The notes under the pieces were generated by a model that was not told where the DNA came from, did no database searches, and was given only the letters and a program-made list of their open reading frames with translations. DNA of 64,000 bases from the NCBI RefSeq assembly GCF_027257935.1, contig NZ_JANZKW010000005.1:148546-212545 (forward strand), in the 5' to 3' direction. A program made the translations under genes and the position numbers. Below, one piece after another: positions 58,098 to 64,000 of this stretch. Each line of letters starts with the position of its first letter. Position 1 is the first letter of the stretch. The stretch comes from Chitinimonas sp. BJYL2. GTDB lineage: Bacteria; Pseudomonadota; Gammaproteobacteria; Burkholderiales; Chitinimonadaceae.

Positions 58098-58757
58098 TTA
58101 CTTTTTGTTCTTTGCCTTGGCATCAGCTTCCGCCTTGCGTACCTCTACTGCCTCCTCACCATCCAGAGCTCTGTATGTGCGGGCAACTGCTTGCATGGTT
58201 AGCAGCCCCCCATTGTCAGCAGAGTTTGGTGGCGGCATCGATACCTGAATGTTGGTCAAGGTAACAATCCGGGAAAGCTGCGCAATGTCGCTCGCAAAGG
58301 CGGCAAGATCGTGATAGTTCCCGTTGATTTTCAGATCAATCGGCCGCTCTGCAAATTCGGTCGTTTTAACCTCGCTCGGCGTTGGCTTGAACAGATCAAA
58401 CTGCAAACCACGCCCAACACCGGACTGATTGATCTCGGTAATCAGCGTTTCCATCTCCGCCTTGCTGGGCAATTGCTTGAGCAGGGCACCAAATGATTCC
58501 TGAATCTCAGCAAGTTGCTGTCGATAAGCCTCCAGATTGATAGCCTTACTCTTCTTGTCCAGATAAGCCTGCTTCAAATCAGCCTCTCTGGCGCGACCTT
58601 GGGCAAGTACGTCCTGCTGGCCTGAAACCAGCAAAAAGTATCCAAGAACGACCACGAGCAACGTAGTAAGGCACAACACCGCCAGTTGGACTGGTGCCGG
58701 CCAGTTGGCGATGTCTTTCGGATCAAGACGCTTGAGTTCTTCCAGGCTAATGTTCAC
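58098..58757 (-). CDS. pilO: Type IV pilus alignment protein PilO
   Basis: A 219-residue bitopic protein with a short cytoplasmic part containing LEELKRLDPKDIANWP, one membrane helix (about 28-48) and a coiled coil plus ferredoxin-like periplasmic domain (LKLKINGNYHDLAAFASDIAQLSRIVTL). It forms the PilN-PilO heterodimer. It overlaps pilN by 4 bp. Confidence 0.95.
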   Translation of the reverse strand: MNISLEELKRLDPKDIANWPAPVQLAVLCLTTLLVVVLGYFLLVSGQQDVLAQGRAREADLKQAYLDKKSKAINLEAYRQQLAEIQESFGALLKQLPSKAEMETLITEINQSGVGRGLQFDLFKPTPSEVKTTEFAERPIDLKINGNYHDLAAFASDIAQLSRIVTLTNIQVSMPPPNSADNGGLLTMQAVARTYRALDGEEAVEVRKAEADAKAKNKK

Positions 58758-59380
58758 TTACCCGCCTCCTTTGCCTTGCCGCCCTTGCGCGTGGATGGAT
58801 CCGGCTCCGGTTCTTCACGCGTAATGCGCACGGTGAGGGTGAACTCACTGAGCCGCTGCGAAATGGCCGACTGCTTGGCATCCCGCTCCTTATTTTGAAC
58901 CACTTCAATCTGAACAAGATTGGGCTGCTCAAATATGGGAGAGTCATTCAGACTCCGCATCAGCGTTGATACCCTCGCACTCGACTGCGTGTATCCAATC
59001 AGGGTTACGGAATCCGTAGACTGCTTAAACTCTCTAAGGTACATACCCTCCGGCATCTGACGTACGATCTGATCGAAAATCTGTACAGATTCAGCCCGGT
59101 TGGATTGAAGCCTTTCAACTACCTTTTTGCGATCAAGCAGTAGTTGCCGCTCTTTCTTGAGCGTTTCAATCTCGGCAATTTGTTTCTCCAGCTTCGCATT
59201 CTCTTCCTCAAGGAATGCATTGCGCTCTTCCTGATTGGCGATTTGCGCACTAACCATTGCGTAAGCAACACCGACCAGCCCCAGCCCGACTGCTACGGCC
59301 ACTACCGACAGAATGGCAAACCGAGTTGCACGCGCCTTGCGCTTTTGTTCCCGATGCGGGAGAAGGTTGATCCGGATCAT
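58754..59380 (-). CDS. pilN: Type IV pilus alignment protein PilN
   Basis: A 208-residue bitopic protein. The N-terminal MIRINLLPHRE (1-11) is the conserved tail that binds the PilM groove, then a membrane helix (about 22-44) and coiled coil and a periplasmic ferredoxin-like fold. It overlaps pilM by 4 bp. Confidence 0.96.
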   Translation of the reverse strand: MIRINLLPHREQKRKARATRFAILSVVAVAVGLGLVGVAYAMVSAQIANQEERNAFLEEENAKLEKQIAEIETLKKERQLLLDRKKVVERLQSNRAESVQIFDQIVRQMPEGMYLREFKQSTDSVTLIGYTQSSARVSTLMRSLNDSPIFEQPNLVQIEVVQNKERDAKQSAISQRLSEFTLTVRITREEPEPDPSTRKGGKAKEAGK

Positions 59381-60447
59381 GCGTCAAACCTCCGCAAGGC
59401 CAAGCCGCACGCAATGAGCAGGGAGGGCGCATCCAAGAGTAGCTGCCGAGTCTTGATGCGGCTTGACTGGGTCATATTGAGGAACGGATTGGCTATCATC
59501 GTACTGATCTGGGTGCGACTGGCAACCACTTCGTCCAACCCCGGAATGACACTGCAACCGCCAGCCAGCAGAACGTGATCGACACTATTGAACTGTGTCG
59601 ACGTAAAGAAAAACTGCAGGGCACGCGATACTTCCATGGCAAGCGAGTCCATGAAAGGCTGCAACACCTCCGGCTCGTAATTGTCAGGCAAACCGCCATT
59701 CCGCTTTGCAGCCTCCGCCTCATCCGCAGACAGGTTGAATTTCCGCTGGATATCCTGGGTGAGCTGGTTACCACCGAAGGCCTGCTCACGCGAATAGACC
59801 TGCTGTCCGTCGCGCAACACATTGATGTGCATCATGGCGGCACCGATGTCCACCACCGCAACCGTCTGCCCCTGCCCGCTATCGGGTAGCTGGCGTGCAA
59901 TCAGCTCAAAGGCCGCCTGGGTGGCGAAAGACTCCACGTCCATCACCAAAGCTTTCAGCCCGGCGGACTCAATGGCAGCCACTCGGTCTTCAACCTTCTC
60001 CTTGCGAGATGCCGCGATCAGCACCTCGACCTCATCCGGCGTTGCCGCAGAGGGGCCCAGCACCTGGAAATCAAGATTCACTTCATCCAGTGCAAAGGGG
60101 ATGTACTGGTTGGCCTCTGTCTCAACCTGCATTTCAAGCTCGGCCTCAGTCTGGCCGGCAGGGACGGTGATTTTCTTCGTTATCACCGCTGCGGCGGGAA
60201 GCGCCAGCGCCGCATTTCGCACGCGCGTCCCCATGACTCGCCACGCTCGCTTGACGGCCTCACCCACCGCCTCTAGATTGGCGATGTTGCCGTCTACCAC
60301 GGCGTCCTTGGGCAGCGGCTCAATGACGTAGCGCTCTACGGTAAGATGTTTACCGGTATCCGTGAGCTCTACCATCTTTACCGCAGACGTGCTGATGTCC
60401 ACACCGATCAACGGTGGCGTCTTAGGCTTCAGGAAATCGAGATTCAA
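59377..60447 (-). CDS. pilM: Type IV pilus assembly protein PilM
   Basis: An actin-like cytoplasmic ATPase of 356 residues. The N-terminal IGVDISTSAVKMVEL (phosphate 1 motif), VVDIGAAMMHINVL (phosphate 2) and VLLAGGCSVIPGLDEVV (adenosine motif) are clear. It starts the pilMNOPQ operon, divergent from the PBP1A gene. Confidence 0.96.
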   Translation of the reverse strand: MNLDFLKPKTPPLIGVDISTSAVKMVELTDTGKHLTVERYVIEPLPKDAVVDGNIANLEAVGEAVKRAWRVMGTRVRNAALALPAAAVITKKITVPAGQTEAELEMQVETEANQYIPFALDEVNLDFQVLGPSAATPDEVEVLIAASRKEKVEDRVAAIESAGLKALVMDVESFATQAAFELIARQLPDSGQGQTVAVVDIGAAMMHINVLRDGQQVYSREQAFGGNQLTQDIQRKFNLSADEAEAAKRNGGLPDNYEPEVLQPFMDSLAMEVSRALQFFFTSTQFNSVDHVLLAGGCSVIPGLDEVVASRTQISTMIANPFLNMTQSSRIKTRQLLLDAPSLLIACGLALRRFDA

Positions 60448-60470
60448 CTTGAATTTCCTTTACAAATTAG

Positions 60471-60482
60471 TCGCGTACGCGA
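60471..60482. promoter_or_regulatory. 12-bp perfect palindrome in the pilM/mrcA divergent region
   Basis: TCGCGTACGCGA lies 24 bp upstream of the pilM start, next to TTATATAC (60484-60491), whose minus strand could hold a pilM -10. It is a candidate operator for pilM, or for both divergent genes. The 162-bp region holds nothing else I can name. Confidence 0.45.
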
Positions 60483-60609
60483 GTTATATACGAATTCACT
60501 TTAAATCCTAGCAGCGCCCCCATTGGGTGTAAAGGCGAATTATGCATTTATCGTATTCTGCTTACTGCGCCTGAAATTCCCACACTTCCATTTGGACACC
60601 GCATCCCTG

Positions 60610-62919
60610 ATGAAACATCGCTGGATACTCTTAGCTGCAGGCATTGCTTCTACTCTTGTCGTTGGCGCAGGCGGTGCGATCGCCTTGGCGGTGGCCACGG
60701 TCTATCCCCGCCTTCCTTCTCTGGAAACACTTACAGACTATAGACCCAAAATTCCGCTTCGGGTCTACACGCAAGACGGTGTGCAGATTGGGGAGTTTGG
60801 CGAGGAAAAGCGCGATTTTGTTGCCATTTCCAAAGTGCCGCTGCTAATGAAGCAGGCCATTCTCGCTGCGGAGGACGAACGTTTTTATCAGCATGGTGGC
60901 GTGGACTATATCGGCGTGGCCAGAGCCGCACTTTCCAACCTGATTCAAGGACATGCGCAATCCGGCGCCAGCACAATCACCATGCAGGTGGCGCGGAATT
61001 TCTTTCTGAGTAGCGAAAAGACTTTCTCCAGAAAATTCAATGAAGCATTGCTTTCATTCAAAATCGAACACAATCTCTCCAAGGATCAGATCCTGGAGTT
61101 GTATTTCAATCAGATATATCTAGGACAGCGCGCCTACGGCTTCTCTTCTGCGGCACAAGTTTACTTTGGCAAAACGCTGGAGCAACTTAGCCCGGCTGAA
61201 ATGGCCATGCTCGCCGGTCTGCCCAAAGCCCCATCCAGCTACAACCCGGTCGTCAATCCGGCCAGAGCCAAACTCCGCCAGCAATATGTTTTACGTCGAA
61301 TGCGGGAATTGAAATTCCTGGATCCCGCGCAGTACCAAGCCGCCACAAAGGAAGTACTCAGCATTCGGAAGGCCAGCGAGGCCTTTAGCGTTGCTGCCGA
61401 TTATGTCGCGGAAATGGCGCGGCAGGTTGTCGTAGAAAAGTATCGGGATGCGGCGTATACACAGGGCTTCAACGTTTACACAACGCTCGTCGCCTCGCGT
61501 CAGCACGCTGCATATGCTGCTGCGCGTAAGGGGGTGCTTGATTATGATCGTCGTCATGGCTACCGGGGGCCTGAAGGATTTCTGGACCTGAAGGATGGCA
61601 GGGAGCGCGACACGGATTGGCTGGATGAACAGCTCAGCGAGATTCGCGACGCAGGTGACCTTCGTCCTGCGGTCGTCCTGAGCACGGGCAACGGCGCACT
61701 CAAGGTGTATATCAAGGGCGGTATCCGCAGCGAGATCAAAGGCAAAGCCTTGCAGTTCGCCTCGCGCGCACTCAGTAAAAAGCTTTCGCCAAACCAGCAG
61801 TTGCGAGCTGGTGCAGTCATCCGCGCCTATCCCGTTAACGGCGAGTGGCATATCGGTCAACTGCCGCAAGTCGAGGTTGCCCTGGTGTCCCTCGACCCCA
61901 GCAGCGGTGCCATACAGGCACTGGTGGGAGGTTTCGACTTCAGCCGCAATAATTTCAATCGCGTAACCCAGGCTTGGCGGCAGCCTGGTTCCAGTTTCAA
62001 ACCCTTTGTCTATTCCGCCGGGATTGAGCGGGGTCTGACGCCGGCGACGGTAATCAACGACGCACCATTGGTCATTGATCCCGCCTCGGTAGGCGGGCAA
62101 CAGTGGGAGCCCAAGAACTTTGATGGCAAGTTCGATGGCCCGATGACAATCCGGAACGCCCTGACCAAATCGAAGAATCTGGTATCGATCCGGATCTTGC
62201 AAGCCATCAGCCCTGAATACGCGCAAGCCTATATCAGCAAGTTCGGTTTTGAAGCGCGTCACCACCCCGCTTATCTAACAATGGCATTAGGTGCCGGTAG
62301 CGTGACGCCCCTACAAATGGCCGAGGGTTATGCGGTATTCGCCAACGGTGGCTATCGGATACGTTCCTACTTCATTGATCGCATTGAAGACACCAAGGGT
62401 CGCGTCCTCGCCCGAACCGAGCCAGAAGTGGCAGGCAAGGATGCACCCCGGACACTGGATGCCAGAAACGCATTTATCATGACCAGCATGATGCGGGATG
62501 TAACGCGTTTTGGTACGGCGGCAAAAGCAAATGTCTTGAACCGCAACGATATCGCCGGGAAGACAGGCACCACCAACGACTCTCACGACGCATGGTTTGC
62601 TGGTTATCAGGGGACGCTGGTCTCCGTGGCATGGCTTGGCTTTGATCAGCCGCGCTCGCTCGGCGGGGCGGAGACCGGTGGCCAGGCAGCGCTTCCCATC
62701 TGGATCAACTATATGGCCAGTGCCTTGAAGGACGCTCCCGAACATCGGGTTGCGATCCCGGAGGGGGTCATTGTCCGGACCATTGAGGGCAGCAAAGGGC
62801 CTCGCGACGAGTTCTTCTATGCCGAGTTTCCAGACACCAATCCAGAGTTGGCCCTGGAGAGCACTGCGTCTGCTCCTCTGCAGTCCATTGAGGATGGCGT
62901 AAAGGACTTACTGTTCTAA
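60610..62919 (+). CDS. mrcA: Bifunctional penicillin-binding protein 1A
   Basis: Inner-membrane transglycosylase/transpeptidase of 769 residues. A membrane helix lies at about 5-28; the GT51 domain contains EDERFYQHGGVDYIG, TITMQVARNFFLS and NQIYLGQRAYG; an OB-like insert follows; the transpeptidase domain has SSFK (in RQPGSSFKPF), SKN and KTGTTNDSHDAWF. The start ATG at 60610 opens the signal anchor. The conserved pilMNOPQ/ponA divergent pair is typical of proteobacteria. Confidence 0.96.
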   Translation: MKHRWILLAAGIASTLVVGAGGAIALAVATVYPRLPSLETLTDYRPKIPLRVYTQDGVQIGEFGEEKRDFVAISKVPLLMKQAILAAEDERFYQHGGVDYIGVARAALSNLIQGHAQSGASTITMQVARNFFLSSEKTFSRKFNEALLSFKIEHNLSKDQILELYFNQIYLGQRAYGFSSAAQVYFGKTLEQLSPAEMAMLAGLPKAPSSYNPVVNPARAKLRQQYVLRRMRELKFLDPAQYQAATKEVLSIRKASEAFSVAADYVAEMARQVVVEKYRDAAYTQGFNVYTTLVASRQHAAYAAARKGVLDYDRRHGYRGPEGFLDLKDGRERDTDWLDEQLSEIRDAGDLRPAVVLSTGNGALKVYIKGGIRSEIKGKALQFASRALSKKLSPNQQLRAGAVIRAYPVNGEWHIGQLPQVEVALVSLDPSSGAIQALVGGFDFSRNNFNRVTQAWRQPGSSFKPFVYSAGIERGLTPATVINDAPLVIDPASVGGQQWEPKNFDGKFDGPMTIRNALTKSKNLVSIRILQAISPEYAQAYISKFGFEARHHPAYLTMALGAGSVTPLQMAEGYAVFANGGYRIRSYFIDRIEDTKGRVLARTEPEVAGKDAPRTLDARNAFIMTSMMRDVTRFGTAAKANVLNRNDIAGKTGTTNDSHDAWFAGYQGTLVSVAWLGFDQPRSLGGAETGGQAALPIWINYMASALKDAPEHRVAIPEGVIVRTIEGSKGPRDEFFYAEFPDTNPELALESTASAPLQSIEDGVKDLLF

Positions 62920-62953
62920 TCTGTAGCTTGCCATCAATTTCATGGGGTCATGC

Positions 62954-63697
62954 ATGGCTCAGCCAATGCCGCCGATGCTTACGGATGAATTGCCCGATGT
63001 TTTTCCGATATCCGCCGCGGAATCAGCAGCGGATCAGCAAGATGTTCTATCAGTGCTTGAGCAACTGAAAGCAATGGACGCCACCTTGGCCCTGTTTTAC
63101 GCAGAGGGCATGGCGCCCATTTATGGTCAGATCCAGACCATTCGAGATGCATCTCTCAGCCTGGAAATACTGGACCAGATGGCACTGCCCAATGTGGTTG
63201 ATCAGCAAGCGCTACATTGCCTGACAAGGCTCTCGGGCCAACAACTCCGTTTCGATACACGATTCATCGGATATGACGAGAGTGCACCTGGATCGTTATG
63301 CATTCGCCTTGAGATGCCGTGCAGTTTCTCATATCTGCAGCGCCGAGGTGCATTCCGGCTTGACCTGATACCACGCCGGCCTGTTTCATGCTTTTTATCC
63401 GTCAAAGGGGATGAGATCGAGATCTCGGTTGCCGATGTCAGTCTGGGTGGCGTTGGCCTGTTGGGTGTTATACCGGGTGTGGCCCTAGTGCCCGGCTTGA
63501 TACTCAAAGGGGCGCGGGTCGAACTATCCTCTGGCAACTGCTTGATTGTGGATCTGGAGGTCCGCTCGCAAGCCGATTACTTTCTCAAGAATGGCATCAA
63601 GACCATTCGAACAGGTACACAATTCAAAGCACTCTCGCCAAGAGATGCCCAGACTCTGATGCGCTATATCAACCGCGTCGCCACTCAGCAGTCGTAA
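62954..63697 (+). CDS. PilZ domain protein, YcgR-like flagellar brake family
   Basis: A 247-residue protein with an N-terminal YcgR-type domain (residues about 20-115) and a C-terminal PilZ domain. The c-di-GMP motifs are intact: RRGAFR (130-135, RxxxR) and DVSLGG (161-166, DxSxxG). In E. coli YcgR binds the flagellar motor. Start ATG 62954 follows GGGG; an in-frame ATG at 62942 is the alternative. It lies 34 bp after mrcA, possibly cotranscribed. Confidence 0.82.
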   Translation: MAQPMPPMLTDELPDVFPISAAESAADQQDVLSVLEQLKAMDATLALFYAEGMAPIYGQIQTIRDASLSLEILDQMALPNVVDQQALHCLTRLSGQQLRFDTRFIGYDESAPGSLCIRLEMPCSFSYLQRRGAFRLDLIPRRPVSCFLSVKGDEIEISVADVSLGGVGLLGVIPGVALVPGLILKGARVELSSGNCLIVDLEVRSQADYFLKNGIKTIRTGTQFKALSPRDAQTLMRYINRVATQQS

Positions 63698-63842
63698 CTA
63701 CTTGGCAACTGTGGCTCTACCGCCGGCATCAGCATGCTTGGCAGTTGTGGCAATACACCGTGCCTAACGTGATATCCAGAAGCCAACGGGCGGCGGCAGA
63801 GTCGCGAACGCTCGCAATCTCACATCCCACGTCCCCAAAAGC

Positions 63843-63877
63843 AAAACCCCCAGTCAGAATACTGACTGGGGGTTTTA
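63843..63877 (-). terminator. Intrinsic terminator of an rRNA operon
   Basis: A 15-bp stem AAAACCCCCAGTCAG/CTGACTGGGGGTTTT with an AATA loop, 7 nt after the 5S rRNA 3' end on minus. The 145 bp before it (63698-63842) have no recognisable gene. Confidence 0.93.
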
Positions 63878-63883
63878 AGGGTA

Positions 63884-63998
63884 GCCTGGCGGTGACCTAC
63901 TTTCACACGGGAATCCGCACTATCATCGGCGCGGCCTCGTTTCACGGTCCTGTTCGAGATGGGAAGGCGTGGGTCCAAGGCGCTATGGCCGCCAAGCA
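63884..63998 (-). rRNA. rrf: 5S ribosomal RNA
   Basis: The minus strand has the 5S core: 5' end GCTTGGCGGCCATAGCG, conserved CCCATCTCGAACAGGACCGTGAAACG and 3' end pairing with CGCCAGGC. About 115 nt. It is the distal gene of an rRNA operon whose 23S lies beyond the right edge. Confidence 0.95.
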
Positions 63999-64000
63999 AA

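Overview
This window reads as a chromosomal core region of a betaproteobacterium, most likely in or near the Neisseriales (Chromobacteriaceae/Chitinibacteraceae-like). The basis is gene order and protein character, not a database match: pilMNOPQ-aroK-aroB, miaB-phoH-ybeY-corC-lnt, ilvB-ilvN-ilvC followed by divergent psd/pssA and leuA, a sigma/DUF3619/DUF3106/RDD cluster, a groES promoter with both sigma-32 and CIRCE signals, and GC-rich codons. Strong GC3 bias produces long antisense shadow frames, which were left out. I saw no insertion sequence, prophage, CRISPR array or toxin-antitoxin module.

Layout. 1-1.7 kb: PP2C phosphatase (cut by the window edge) and an overlapping Ser/Thr kinase. 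1.9-8.6 kb: yicC, gmk, rpoZ, terminator, spoT, then thiS-GNAT-thiG-small membrane protein-trmB. 8.6-12.1 kb (minus): wrbA, DUF2069, birA, coaX and a SPOR-domain protein, packed with 4-bp overlaps. 12.2-16.9 kb: YihY membrane protein, a 524-residue PilZ-type protein, bioA and a DUF423 protein. 17-19.2 kb: groES-groEL. 19.3-28.8 kb: an Ig-repeat lipoprotein, then the minor pilin operon pilE-fimT-pilV-pilW-pilX-pilY1. 28.8-36.1 kb: branched-chain amino acid and phosphatidylethanolamine genes (leuA, pssA, psd, ilvC, ilvN, ilvB). 36.5-38.4 kb: ECF-type sigma factor operon. 38.4-44.6 kb (minus): miaB, GNAT, phoH, ybeY, corC, lnt, with an elongator tRNA-Met upstream. 44.7-49.2 kb: midA, pteridine reductase, ttcA, a spermidine-synthase-like protein and rppH. 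49.3-53.8 kb: galE-rfbB-rfbA-glycosyltransferase, facing a phosphoglycosyl transferase. 53.9-60.4 kb (minus): pilMNOPQ-aroK-aroB. 60.6-64 kb: PBP1A, a YcgR-like PilZ protein and the 5S rRNA end of an rRNA operon.

How the parts fit. Two type IV pilus clusters give the alignment subcomplex and secretin (pilMNOPQ) and the tip-priming minor pilins with PilY1. Two PilZ proteins point to cyclic-di-GMP control of surface behaviour. galE, rfbBA, the glycosyltransferase and the phosphoglycosyl transferase feed surface polysaccharide. The ilv and leu genes form the branched-chain pathway.

The most unusual feature is leuA. It is continuous in frame with an N-terminal Cro/YdaS-like helix-turn-helix domain. 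The DNA around its start carries an exact 10-bp repeat twice, 63 bp apart, and a third 8/10 match 74 bp further on, close to whole helical turns. This suggests a self-regulating biosynthetic enzyme. Other points of interest are a YbeY with a roughly 90-residue N-terminal extension, a guanylate kinase with Ala in its P-loop, a hairpin-rich insert between groES and groEL, a terminator between rpoZ and spoT, and a spermidine-synthase homologue with a degenerate active site.
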